In this document: positions 25,804 through 34,611 of the stretch, one piece after another | Numbering within the stretch: position 1 is the first letter of the stretch | Layout: each line of letters begins with the position of its first letter | Source: Dyadobacter sp. CY347 | Lineage (GTDB): Bacteria > Bacteroidota > Bacteroidia > Cytophagales > Spirosomataceae | NCBI RefSeq assembly: GCF_021502655.1 | Contig: NZ_JAKFFT010000002.1 | Location: 372,001-436,000, forward strand | Direction of reading: 5' to 3' | DNA length: 64,000 nucleotides | Notes under the pieces: generated by a model | Databases searched by the model: none | The model's input: only the letters and a program-made list of their open reading frames with translations | Told to the model about the DNA's origin: nothing | Position numbers and translations under genes: made by a program

Positions 25804-28800
25804 CTAACCAGCCCTCACCACCCCGCTTTTCCTATTGAAGAACCCATATATAATCGGGAAGATCAGCAAGGTTAGCACGGTGGCGGTAATCAAGCCTCCT
25901 ATTACCACGATCGCCAATGGTTTCTGTGTCTCTGAGCCGATTCCGGTGGACGTTGCAGCAGGTAATAAACCGATTGCAGCCATTAATGCGGTCATAATCA
26001 CTGGCCTGATCCGGGATTTTACCCCTTCTCGTATGGCTTCATCCAGCGACATTCTTGCTGATAGGTTTTTGTTAAAGACTGAGATCAGGATCACGCCATT
26101 CTGGACGCATAACCCGAATAGTGCAATAAATCCAACGCCTGCAGATATCCCGAAATTCATGTGCGTGACGTGCAAGGCCAGGATCCCGCCGATCAATGCA
26201 AAGGGCACATTAATCAGCACCAAACCTGCATCTTTTGCATTATTGAACATGATGAACAGGAGGATAAATATTCCGATCAAACTGATAGGAACCACTTGTC
26301 CCAGCCGCGCAGTTGCCCGCACCTGATTTTCAAATTCTCCCGACCAGTTGACGGAGTAACCTTTTGGCAAGGTTTTCAACAATGGCTTTACACGATTTTG
26401 GGCATCCGCAATCGTGCTGCCCAGGTCGCGTTCACGCACGGAGAATTTGACACCGATGAAACGTTTGTTATTATCGCGATACACAAATGCAGGCCCGGTT
26501 ACCGTGCGGATTGATGATATTTCTTTCAATGGAATTTTCCCACCGGTTAATGTAGGCACCATCAACTGCTGAATGTCGTCGACCGTTTTGCGATATTGTT
26601 CCTCGTAACGCAGACGAATGTCAAATTTCCGTTCACCTTCATACAAGATCGAAGCAGTCTTTCCGCCAATGGCCATTTCGATAACCGCCTGCGCATCCGC
26701 TGTACTTACCCCGTATTGTGCCATTTTGTGATCATGTAAAATCACGCTGATCTCAGGCTGGCCAATGTTCCGCAAAATGCCGACATCCTTAATCCCGGGC
26801 ACGTCTTTGATCGCTTGCAGCACCTGATCTGCTTTCGCATTCAGCGTTTCCAGGTCATCACCATAGATTTTTACCGCATTACTGGCATTCATCCCCGCCA
26901 CTGCTTCGGCCACATTGTCGATAATGGGTTGGGAATAATTGTAGTTAATGCCCTGGAATTGTTTCAGTTTTTTATCCATTTCCTCGATCAGCTGATCCTG
27001 CGTGATCTTCCGTTTCCATTCGTCTTTGGGTTTAAGGTTGACCTGCATTTGAACATAATAAAATCCAGACGGGTCGGTTCCGTCGTTGGAACGGCCTGTT
27101 TGGGATAATACGCCATTTACTTCCGGAAATTCATTCAGTTTGGCACGGAGGGTCGTCACCATCTTGATTGTTTCGTTCAGCGAGCTGCTCATTGGCATTT
27201 TTGCTTCCACCCAAAGTGCTCCCTCATTCAATGTAGGCAGGAATTCTGTTCCCAGAAATTTGGCAGAAAACAGGCTCAGCCCCAGGAAAGCCGTGGCGAG
27301 CACCAGGCTTAATTTTTTTCGCTTATAGCACCATTCAAAACCATTGGTCACCGTGTTGTCAAAGAAACGAACGACCGGATTACTCTTCTCCCTGACATTT
27401 TTATTTAACAACAACGAGCACAGAACCGGAACGAGCGTCAATGTATAGAGCAACGCGCCCAGTAATGCGAAACCGAGCGTATAGGCCAGTGGGGTGAACA
27501 TTTTCCCTTCCACTTTTTGGAAACTGAAAATGGGGATCAGTGCCGTGATAATGATCAGTTTGGAGAAGAAAATAGCCTTGCCAAGCTCGCCGCCCGTCTT
27601 TTTAATTAAACCTAGCTTCGATAGTTTGTTAAACCGGTCCATTCCATTCCGATGCGCCAAATGATCCAGCGCCACAAAAATCCCCTCAACCATCACAACA
27701 GCGCCATCGATAATGATACCGAAATCTATCGCCCCCATCGAAAGCAGGTTAGCAGACATTCCCTTCAATTTCAGGCACATAAATGCGAACAAAAGCGCAA
27801 GCGGAATGATAATGGACACAATGACCGTCGTGCGCCAGTCGGCCATGAAAAGGAAAACGATCACAGTAACCAGCACAATTCCTTCAATGAGGTTATGCTT
27901 TACGGTATGCGCGCAAAACTCGATCAGGTTGTCGCGGTCGTAAAAGGTGACCATTTTCACATCCGGCGGAAGGATTTTAGTGTTCAATTCCTCAACCTTA
28001 TCCTTTATACGCGCGAGCACTTCACTCGGATTTTCGCCTTTTCGCTGCACGACGATTCCCTCCACAACATCATCATTGCCATCCAGCCCGACCTGGCCAA
28101 CACGCGGCATATCCGATTCTTTTACATCCGCGACGTCTTTTACCAAAACGGGATTATCCTTTACAAACTCAACGATAATGTTCTGAATGTCAGGGATTGA
28201 ATTGAGCAAGCCGATTCCACGCACCACATATGCCTGTCCGTTTTTCTCGATCACATCACCGCCTACATTAACATTGCTTTTGGTCACAGCCTGATAAACT
28301 TCCAGCGGTGTAATGTTGTATTTGACGAGTTTGGTAGGGTTAACCTGTACTTCGTAGATCTTCTCTCTTCCTCCAAACGCAACCACATCCGCAACACCCG
28401 GAATGCTCCGTAACTGCCTGTCAATAATCCAGTTGTGCAATGTAAGCAGCTCACGACTGTCGCGGTCTTTGCTTTTTAATGTAAACCTGAATATTTCACC
28501 GGTCGGTCCATACGGAGGCTGGACGTCCGGCTCGACGCCGTCGGGGAGCGAGATGTTACGAAGCTGATTATTAACTTGTTGCCGCGCAAAGAAATCCTCT
28601 ACATTGTCATCAAAAATGATCTTGATAATGCTCAGACCAAACATTGTTGTGCTACGCACATTCGTTTTTTGCTGCACCGAATTCATCGCAACTTCAATCG
28701 GCACCGTCACGAACCGCTCAATCTCCTCTGCGCTTCGTCCGTTCCATTGCGTAACGATAATGATCTGTGTATTAGTAACATCCGGAAACGCTTCCAGCGG

Positions 28801-28911
28801 CGTATCCCGATAGCTGACAATCCCCGCGATGATCAGCAGGCCTGTCATAAAGAATATGAAAAAGCGGTTTTTCAAAGAAAAGCCCACAATTCCCCGAATG
28901 AATTTGTTCAT
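25804..28911 (-). CDS. Heavy-metal-efflux RND pump (CzcA-like inner-membrane component)
   Basis: The 1035-aa proton-driven pump of the HME-RND family moves metal ions from the periplasm or cytoplasm out through the TolC-like partner. About twelve membrane helices come in the RND pattern (one near the N-terminus, a cluster about 335-520, one near 530, a cluster about 855-1020), with two large periplasmic loops. The fourth-helix motif has Asp396, Asp402 and Glu409, in the DFG...D......E pattern of CzcA-type zinc/cobalt/cadmium pumps rather than of copper/silver CusA. It ends a unit with the fusion protein and TolC-like genes, behind a two-component system likely to control it. A short repeat region separates it from the fusion-protein gene. 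The metal is inferred. Confidence 0.92.
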   Translation of the reverse strand: MNKFIRGIVGFSLKNRFFIFFMTGLLIIAGIVSYRDTPLEAFPDVTNTQIIIVTQWNGRSAEEIERFVTVPIEVAMNSVQQKTNVRSTTMFGLSIIKIIFDDNVEDFFARQQVNNQLRNISLPDGVEPDVQPPYGPTGEIFRFTLKSKDRDSRELLTLHNWIIDRQLRSIPGVADVVAFGGREKIYEVQVNPTKLVKYNITPLEVYQAVTKSNVNVGGDVIEKNGQAYVVRGIGLLNSIPDIQNIIVEFVKDNPVLVKDVADVKESDMPRVGQVGLDGNDDVVEGIVVQRKGENPSEVLARIKDKVEELNTKILPPDVKMVTFYDRDNLIEFCAHTVKHNLIEGIVLVTVIVFLFMADWRTTVIVSIIIPLALLFAFMCLKLKGMSANLLSMGAIDFGIIIDGAVVMVEGIFVALDHLAHRNGMDRFNKLSKLGLIKKTGGELGKAIFFSKLIIITALIPIFSFQKVEGKMFTPLAYTLGFALLGALLYTLTLVPVLCSLLLNKNVREKSNPVVRFFDNTVTNGFEWCYKRKKLSLVLATAFLGLSLFSAKFLGTEFLPTLNEGALWVEAKMPMSSSLNETIKMVTTLRAKLNEFPEVNGVLSQTGRSNDGTDPSGFYYVQMQVNLKPKDEWKRKITQDQLIEEMDKKLKQFQGINYNYSQPIIDNVAEAVAGMNASNAVKIYGDDLETLNAKADQVLQAIKDVPGIKDVGILRNIGQPEISVILHDHKMAQYGVSTADAQAVIEMAIGGKTASILYEGERKFDIRLRYEEQYRKTVDDIQQLMVPTLTGGKIPLKEISSIRTVTGPAFVYRDNNKRFIGVKFSVRERDLGSTIADAQNRVKPLLKTLPKGYSVNWSGEFENQVRATARLGQVVPISLIGIFILLFIMFNNAKDAGLVLINVPFALIGGILALHVTHMNFGISAGVGFIALFGLCVQNGVILISVFNKNLSARMSLDEAIREGVKSRIRPVIMTALMAAIGLLPAATSTGIGSETQKPLAIVVIGGLITATVLTLLIFPIIYGFFNRKSGVVRAG

Positions 28912-28936
28912 TTTTGATGAGTGAATGAGTGAATTT

Positions 28937-28996
28937 TGAATGAGTGAATGAGTGAATGACTGAATTATTTTTTCTATTCACTCATTCACTCATTCA
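28937..28996. repeat. Tandem GAATGAGT repeat with 21-bp inverted repeat
   Basis: An 8-base unit (GAATGAGT) is tandemly repeated. The same sequence recurs inverted (28937-28957 and 28976-28996, perfect 21-bp arms, 18-nt loop). It lies between the fusion-protein and RND pump genes, inside their operon. The hairpin could slow RNA polymerase or set the ratio of pump to adaptor. Two extra GAGTGAAT units lie just left of it (28919-28934). Confidence 0.8.
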
Positions 28997-28999
28997 GCA

Positions 29000-30088
29000 T
29001 TAATCATTAAGCGCGTCGTAGACGAGCAGTTGGTTTTTGCTGATGATGGCTTCGCCGGGTTTCAGGCCGCTGGTGATGTAGGCGCGATTGGCCAGGGAGC
29101 GGTAGATTTCTACGGGGCGGGTTTCGATGTTGGACCGGCTGTGATAGACCATGACCCAATTTTTGCTGCGGTCAAAAATAACTGCCTGTGATGGAATGGC
29201 CTGCATTTCTCCGCCTTCTTCGAAGTTCAGGTTTACCGTTGCGTGCATTTCAGGTTTTAGTTTTAAACCCACATTTTGCAGCTGAATACGAATTTTCATG
29301 GCTTTTGTATCCGGGTCCAGAACATTATAAATCTTGTCCACTTTCCCTTTAAAAACTTCATCGGAAAAGCTGATCGTGCGCACATCGGCAGGCATTCCGA
29401 GCTTGATCCTTGGAATGTCGCTTTCGTTCACATTGGCCATTACCCACACATCTGCAATCTGCCCGACTGTGAAAAGACTTTCTGCATTGTCCGAGCGCAG
29501 CTGCATGCCGCGGTTCACGCTTTTGTCAATGATAAAACCGTTAATAGGCGATTTAACCGTGTAATTTGTAGATTTCCCCAAACCATAAATCGAGAAAATT
29601 TCCTTCACTCGGCTCACATCCGCTTGTGCTTTGTCTACAACCTGGCGCGCCGTAATCACGTCCCGTTCCGGCACAAGCTTGCTTTCAAAAAGATCCTCGG
29701 TAGACGACAAATTCTTTTGGGCAATGAGCAAATCGGATTGTGCCTGAATCATTTGTCTTTCAAAATCAGCAACTTCACCCGAACGGATCGTAGCCAGTTT
29801 CTGGCCTTTGCGAACATTGTCGCCCAATTCCACGTCGACTTCTTCCACATTGCCGCCTACCAAGGGGTAGATCTTAATCACCTGATTTTCATCAGGAACC
29901 ACTTTCCCGACCAGCGTCAGCTCGTTACGCACCGGCTCGGTCTTTACCGTATCCAGCATAATGCGGCTCATCATGGTGTCCGAAAGCATAAACGCCTTGG
30001 ATTCTTCGGGATCTTCTTTTTTCGTATCGCAACCGGTCAGCCATAAGGCCATAGCGGCCAGCACAACCATGCTCAGAGAGTTTTTCAT
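29000..30088 (-). CDS. Efflux RND periplasmic adaptor (membrane-fusion) lipoprotein
   Basis: The 362-aa CzcB/CusB-type adaptor links the RND pump to the outer-membrane channel. With the ATG at 30088 the signal peptide ends in a lipobox, Cys20 (WLTGC), so it is lipid-anchored. An ATG at 30115 would add nine residues and is also possible. Order: beta-barrel/lipoyl strands (about 50-90, VGGNVEEVDVELGDNVRKGQKL), coiled-coil hairpin (about 95-155), lipoyl second half with FIIDKSVNRG, beta-barrel domain and a membrane-proximal domain at the C-terminus. Its start is 43 bp from the TolC-like gene's stop, so they are co-transcribed. No His-rich metal-binding tail is seen. Confidence 0.92.
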   Translation of the reverse strand: MKNSLSMVVLAAMALWLTGCDTKKEDPEESKAFMLSDTMMSRIMLDTVKTEPVRNELTLVGKVVPDENQVIKIYPLVGGNVEEVDVELGDNVRKGQKLATIRSGEVADFERQMIQAQSDLLIAQKNLSSTEDLFESKLVPERDVITARQVVDKAQADVSRVKEIFSIYGLGKSTNYTVKSPINGFIIDKSVNRGMQLRSDNAESLFTVGQIADVWVMANVNESDIPRIKLGMPADVRTISFSDEVFKGKVDKIYNVLDPDTKAMKIRIQLQNVGLKLKPEMHATVNLNFEEGGEMQAIPSQAVIFDRSKNWVMVYHSRSNIETRPVEIYRSLANRAYITSGLKPGEAIISKNQLLVYDALND

Positions 30089-30131
30089 TGGGAAAATATT
30101 AGTGGCAAAAGCCATGATGTGATAAATTCGA

Positions 30132-31379
30132 TTAGTTGAAAAGTTCTTCGCCGACTACGAAATTGAGTTCTTCGTAAACCTTGATGCGGTCGGCTTGGAG
30201 GCGGTTAAATTCCTTAATGCTCTCGTTGTAGGTCTCTATAAAATCGATGAATTCGAGGAGGGTAATGTTCCTTTTTTGAAAATTATCGTAAACCCCTTTG
30301 CTAAGGAGCTGGAATTGATCTGAAAACTGGCTTTCGACGCCTTGATAAGCTTCTTCAGCCACATTAACCTTTTGCAATGCAGCCTCAACCTGGTTGTTAA
30401 TGCTGTTCGCTTTGGCCGTTTCCACCGTTTTGAAATAACTGATATTACTTTTGGCAGCCTTAATGTTGCCCTGGTTCCTGTTGAAAAAAGGGAGGTCCAT
30501 CGTTGCCGAAATGCCCACATAGTTGTTTACATAATTACTCGCCTGATCGTACACCGCGCCAAGCTGAATGTTGGGCACTGCCAATGCTTTTTGGAGCGTG
30601 TAGTTCAATTCAGCCTGTTTCACTTCCGATTGCGAGACTTTAAGGTCGGCGCGGCTTTCCATCGCTTTGGCTTTCAACGCTTCCGCATTATATTGGTTGA
30701 GCTGATAACGACGGACATCTGCTGAATCTACAATTGACTTTACAGGCCGGTCGGCATTTAGTAATGTGCGCAGATCACGCTGGTTATCATGCAGTTCAAA
30801 CAAAATGTCTGCACGATCATTGGTTAATTGAAAGAGGAGGGCTTTGAGACGGACAACTTCTTTGAGAGAAATATTTTTGCGATTGTATTCTTTATCAAAT
30901 GCACTTACGGTTGTATTAAGCGAAGCAATTTGGGTGTCATATAACGCAATGGTCTGTTCCAGATAATAGGATTCAAAAAAGATCTGGCGCAGGTCAAATT
31001 TTAATGTTCTGATAAGATCAAAAAACTGATATTCGCTTTTCCGGGTTGATTCCACATCCAATGCCACCTGCTTATTGCGTTTGCCTGCGCGCGTAATGAG
31101 CTGCTGAATGGTGAATGCTTTCTGGCCCTTATTCCCTACGTCCAGAAACCCTCGCGAAGGATTATAAGCGCTGATCTCGACGCCAAAAGTGGGGTTATTC
31201 CAAAGCTTGTCCTGGATTTCAATAGATTTGGCAATATCGATCTGATATTTTTCGGCTAGAATTTCAAGGTTATTTTGAAGAAAAAGGCTGTCGGCCTGCT
31301 TGATCGAAAGCCTCAATGTGTCCTGTGCGTGCAGCTGGACTGCCAGGAATAGGAGGATCGTCGTGAAATAAGTTCGCAT
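30132..31379 (-). CDS. TolC-family outer-membrane efflux channel protein
   Basis: The 415-aa protein has a signal peptide (residues 1-18, cleaved near HAQ) and two long alpha-helical repeat halves typical of TolC/OEP proteins, with short beta strands between them. The second half has the FF.RN.GNI..A conserved turn. It forms the outer-membrane exit duct of the pump encoded by the next two genes (CzcC-like role). It starts 93 bp after the kinase gene and probably shares its transcript, although a separate promoter is possible. Confidence 0.9.
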   Translation of the reverse strand: MRTYFTTILLFLAVQLHAQDTLRLSIKQADSLFLQNNLEILAEKYQIDIAKSIEIQDKLWNNPTFGVEISAYNPSRGFLDVGNKGQKAFTIQQLITRAGKRNKQVALDVESTRKSEYQFFDLIRTLKFDLRQIFFESYYLEQTIALYDTQIASLNTTVSAFDKEYNRKNISLKEVVRLKALLFQLTNDRADILFELHDNQRDLRTLLNADRPVKSIVDSADVRRYQLNQYNAEALKAKAMESRADLKVSQSEVKQAELNYTLQKALAVPNIQLGAVYDQASNYVNNYVGISATMDLPFFNRNQGNIKAAKSNISYFKTVETAKANSINNQVEAALQKVNVAEEAYQGVESQFSDQFQLLSKGVYDNFQKRNITLLEFIDFIETYNESIKEFNRLQADRIKVYEELNFVVGEELFN

Positions 31380-31472
31380 GTTCTCTGTGTTAGAATAATG
31401 CGATATTCCGACGCCAGTATTACAGGAGCCTTAAAATAAAGTTAGAAAAAAATTAGAATGGTCAAATCAGGC

Positions 31473-32846
31473 TCATACGTGGTTTAAACGCACCTGAAAC
31501 TCGCTTCCACGACCCAGCTCGCTGGTCACGGAGATCATTCCATGGTGCAGATCGACTATGCGCTGACAAATAGAAAGGCCGATTCCAAAGCCGGGAACAG
31601 GCGTTGCATCCGATGACCGGTAAAAAGGATTGAAGATATGGGGCATATCCTCCGGGCTGATTCCGATGCCACGGTCTTTAAACTTCACAATGCAGGATTT
31701 ATCGTCGGACGAGATCAGGATTTTGGCTTGATGATCCGCAGAATATTTACACGCATTATCCAGCAAATTGGAAAAAACTCTTTTTAATAACTCCTCATTT
31801 CCTTCGATAACCGTCTGATTTTCATCCTCGGGAATGTTTTCATAATCAATTTCAACATGGTAATCCGGATTGATTGATAACAATTCCTCCTTAGCCGCAA
31901 ATGCCAGATCTTCAATATGGATAGGGGCCATTTTCAGCTGTCCAGAATGCTCGTAGGAACGCGCCAGGAACAGCAGGTTATTGGTAATGCTTATAAGTCT
32001 TTCAGTGTCGGAAAAGAGGTTGGCAAAGACTTCGTCAAGGTCGGGATTGTTTTTGTTAAATCTCTGGCCCAGCTGAATTTCAGATTTGAGGGCCGCTAAG
32101 GGCGTTCGCAACTCATGGGAAGCATGGGAAACAAAGCTTTTTTGCTGTTCAAATGCATTGTGAAGCCGTACAAGCACCGTGTTGAAATTAATAGCGAGCT
32201 GCGCAATTTCATCTTTGCGATTGCCTTCGTCGAGTTTTTGAGAAAGATTCTGGGCAGTAATGAGCGAAACTTCATGATTGATCCTGCTGATCGGCCGCAA
32301 TGCATTTCCTGCAAAATAGATTCCCAGCCCAACCGTAACCGCAATGCCGGCCAGAAGTCCCCAGCCGAGTGTTTCGCGCAAATTGGTCAGTTTGCTATGC
32401 CCAAAAGTATCATACGCAGAGGCCAGCACAATCAGCGGCTCACTTTGTTCTTCATACAAAAGGCCGATCACTTCGCTCTCGCCTTCATGAAATTCCATAT
32501 AATCTTTCTGGCGGACTTCATCCAGCAGCGACGCCTTATAAGAGAGAAGCTTGTCATCCACACTCGAATAGATCAGCTCATTATCAGCGTTGAAAATCAG
32601 CACTTTCTCGTCCAGCATTTCTGAAAGCGTATTTTGGTCAATGGCTTTCAGCAAATGTTTGTCAATTCCTTTAACCTTTACCAGCAGCCGGCAAGTGGTG
32701 CGGGCGCGGCTTTTCAGGCGGTCGTAAAATTCTTCCTGCCGGTAATGTTCGGAAACGCTGTAAATGGTGATTGAAAACAATAGCAAGATCGCCGCCACGA
32801 GAAGCGTGAATTGAAAAGCAATGCGATCTTTAATTTTCAATGTCAT
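31473..32846 (-). CDS. Sensor histidine kinase of the efflux operon
   Basis: The 457-aa inner-membrane kinase has membrane helix 1 (about 10-30), a periplasmic region of about 125 residues with no recognised domain, membrane helix 2 (about 160-180) and HAMP. HisKA follows with phospho-acceptor His244 in SHASHELRTP, then the ATPase domain with N box (LLDNACKYS), G1 (DRGIGI) and G2 (GFGIGLSI). The sensor region has only one Cys and few His, so metal sensing is not evident from sequence. It overlaps its response regulator by 4 bp (ATGA) and precedes the efflux genes, so it probably controls them. It is a paralogue of the kinase at 11409. Confidence 0.93.
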   Translation of the reverse strand: MTLKIKDRIAFQFTLLVAAILLLFSITIYSVSEHYRQEEFYDRLKSRARTTCRLLVKVKGIDKHLLKAIDQNTLSEMLDEKVLIFNADNELIYSSVDDKLLSYKASLLDEVRQKDYMEFHEGESEVIGLLYEEQSEPLIVLASAYDTFGHSKLTNLRETLGWGLLAGIAVTVGLGIYFAGNALRPISRINHEVSLITAQNLSQKLDEGNRKDEIAQLAINFNTVLVRLHNAFEQQKSFVSHASHELRTPLAALKSEIQLGQRFNKNNPDLDEVFANLFSDTERLISITNNLLFLARSYEHSGQLKMAPIHIEDLAFAAKEELLSINPDYHVEIDYENIPEDENQTVIEGNEELLKRVFSNLLDNACKYSADHQAKILISSDDKSCIVKFKDRGIGISPEDMPHIFNPFYRSSDATPVPGFGIGLSICQRIVDLHHGMISVTSELGRGSEFQVRLNHV

Positions 32847-33529
32847 TCTTCCTTCATAATGTAGCCCATGCCGGGACGTGTGTGAATCAGTTTGGTAGCG
32901 AAGTCCTTATCTACTTTTTTGCGTAAGTAATTGATATACACTTCAACAACATTCGTTCCCGGATCGAAATTAAGGTGCCATACGTGTTCGGCAAGATCCA
33001 TTTTGGAAACAACTCTTCCTCTGTGCAAAAGAAAATATTCCAGTAAGGCGAATTCCTTGGCGGTAAGGTCGATCATGTTGCCGCCGCGGCTTACCTGCTT
33101 GGTTCCCAGGTTCATTTCAAGATCTGCGATACGCAGCACTTTGTCCGTAGTTTCCGGATTAATCAGGTCGGAAACGCGCAATGCTGCGTTAATTCTTGCC
33201 AGTAACTCCCTGAAATCAAAAGGCTTAACGATATAATCATCCGCTCCGCGTCCCAGGCCTTCCAGTTTATCCTCAATTTCTCCGTAAGCCGTAAGCATAA
33301 TGATGGGCAGCGAAGGCTTGTAAATCCTGATCTGCTGGCAAACATCGTGACCATTCATTCCGGGCAAATTTACGTCCAGCAACACAAGGTCAAATTTTTT
33401 GTCCAGGGCCATTTGCTTTCCGGTAATGCCGTCGTGGGCAATTTCCGCTTCGATATTTTCAGAGGCCAGTCCGCGAAAAATATTCTGGGCAATCCGGCGA
33501 TCGTCCTCAATAATCAGGATTTTTTTCAT
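32843..33529 (-). CDS. OmpR-family response regulator of the efflux operon (CusR/CopR-like)
   Basis: The 228-aa regulator has a receiver with acidic Glu8/Asp9/Asp10 and phosphorylated Asp52 (LLDVNLP). It has the Lys in YIVKPF and a winged-helix DNA-binding domain from about 130 (DLTAKEFALLEYF; GMGYIMKEE at the end). Its start overlaps the stop of the App1-type phosphatase by ATGA, and its stop overlaps the kinase. Three genes are therefore coupled in a row. By position it should activate the downstream efflux genes; no operator was identified. Confidence 0.93.
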   Translation of the reverse strand: MKKILIIEDDRRIAQNIFRGLASENIEAEIAHDGITGKQMALDKKFDLVLLDVNLPGMNGHDVCQQIRIYKPSLPIIMLTAYGEIEDKLEGLGRGADDYIVKPFDFRELLARINAALRVSDLINPETTDKVLRIADLEMNLGTKQVSRGGNMIDLTAKEFALLEYFLLHRGRVVSKMDLAEHVWHLNFDPGTNVVEVYINYLRKKVDKDFATKLIHTRPGMGYIMKEE

Positions 33530-34566
33530 TGCAGGAGATCTTTTGATTCGATAATGGGCGCAATGGCCTCAATGGGAGGCTGAAACACAATTCCAGTGTC
33601 GAGGGAATGAATAATGGCTTTGTTACTGTGCGCAAAATAACATACATCAATGCCAAGTTCCTGAATGTTTTTCATATTCAAAAGCGTCTCGGGTTTAGCC
33701 CTTCGCCTGGTTTGCCGGATGTAAACCGCACGGATGTTGGCCGAAAAGTCCCGGCAGATCTCTTCATAAATTTCCGGATCTTTCTGAGAATCATCCCCCA
33801 ACAGGATAAATTGCAGCTCGGGATAGAAGTTGATAATGTTATGGATCTTGCGCAGCTTATGGTCATGCGACCCGCCGCCCGTTGTCACGAAATCGTCCAG
33901 CCCTGACTTGATCGTCCTGAGCTTCAAAACAGCTTTCGGCAGACCGTTAAGCTCTGCAAAGCGGACGATCATATCATACAGATTCCATTCGCTGCTCGAC
34001 ACATAGAAGAAAATATTGCTGTCCTTATGCGGATGCGTACGGCTTGCGAACGAGAGCAGCTGATAATGTTTGACAACGTCGTCGAACGGCTTTCGCGCCT
34101 GTACATTTTTGGATAACAATACAAACAGCTTCCGGAAGGAACGTCGACTGTGAGAGATCAGGAAGGTGTCGTCAATGTCGGAAATGATGCCATAGGAGCT
34201 TTTGTACGGCAGAAAAAATTCTTCCTGCGCGCTTCCCTGATATCGTTTTCCATTCAACTCATCGTCAACGGTAACTTCATATTGATGCCAGCCGCTGGGC
34301 ATCGGCTCCGTAAGCGGCACCTGAAAACGGAAGTATCCATCCGCCTCGGCCGTTGCTTCGGCCGTAATATTGCCCACACTGAGTACAACTTTTAAAAATG
34401 GAATGGCCTTAACAGAAAAGAGCTCAATGATCGTCCGGGCGTATCTGAACCCGCTTCTTGTATATTTTCGATCACCTGAGGGATATTTTTTGACGATATG
34501 CCCAAACACCACCAGCTCATTTTTATTGGCATATCCACGGTACAATTTTATGTCGCAACGTTTCAT
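33526..34566 (-). CDS. App1-family (DUF2183) HAD-type phosphatase
   Basis: The 346-aa protein resembles App1, a yeast phosphatidate phosphatase, in its DUF2183 catalytic domain. An N-terminal beta-rich domain (about 10-110) leads to the HAD motif SDIDDT (Asp130 nucleophile, Asp132 acid, Thr134). An ASRTH segment follows at about 175. Motif IV is probably LLGDDSQKDPE (about 256-266). HAD enzymes of this group hydrolyse phosphate esters; bacterial members are little studied. There is no signal peptide or membrane helix, so it is cytoplasmic. The ATG at 34566 is 45 bp from the divergent lipid-kinase gene, and the end overlaps the response regulator gene by 4 bp. Confidence 0.87.
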   Translation of the reverse strand: MKRCDIKLYRGYANKNELVVFGHIVKKYPSGDRKYTRSGFRYARTIIELFSVKAIPFLKVVLSVGNITAEATAEADGYFRFQVPLTEPMPSGWHQYEVTVDDELNGKRYQGSAQEEFFLPYKSSYGIISDIDDTFLISHSRRSFRKLFVLLSKNVQARKPFDDVVKHYQLLSFASRTHPHKDSNIFFYVSSSEWNLYDMIVRFAELNGLPKAVLKLRTIKSGLDDFVTTGGGSHDHKLRKIHNIINFYPELQFILLGDDSQKDPEIYEEICRDFSANIRAVYIRQTRRRAKPETLLNMKNIQELGIDVCYFAHSNKAIIHSLDTGIVFQPPIEAIAPIIESKDLLQ

Positions 34567-34611
34567 AACTATCTTTATCCCCGTACACTTGAAGTCCCTA
34601 ATTTAGACAAT

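Noticed and set aside
28772..28981. 69-aa frame on the minus strand spanning the GAATGAGT repeat
   Set aside because: Its start is a translation of the 8-base repeat (HSFTHS-type) and the rest lies out of frame in the RND pump gene.
28912..28999. CRISPR-like short repeats
   Set aside because: The units are 8 bases with no spacers of constant length and include an inverted copy; no cas gene is near.
29276..30046. 256-aa open frame opposite the adaptor gene
   Set aside because: It is antisense to a well-supported adaptor gene and shows His/Arg-rich, non-globular composition typical of shadow frames.
34498..34611. Longer N-terminus for the lipid kinase from the ATG at 34498
   Set aside because: It would overlap the divergent App1 gene by 69 bp and add 38 residues before the conserved family start.
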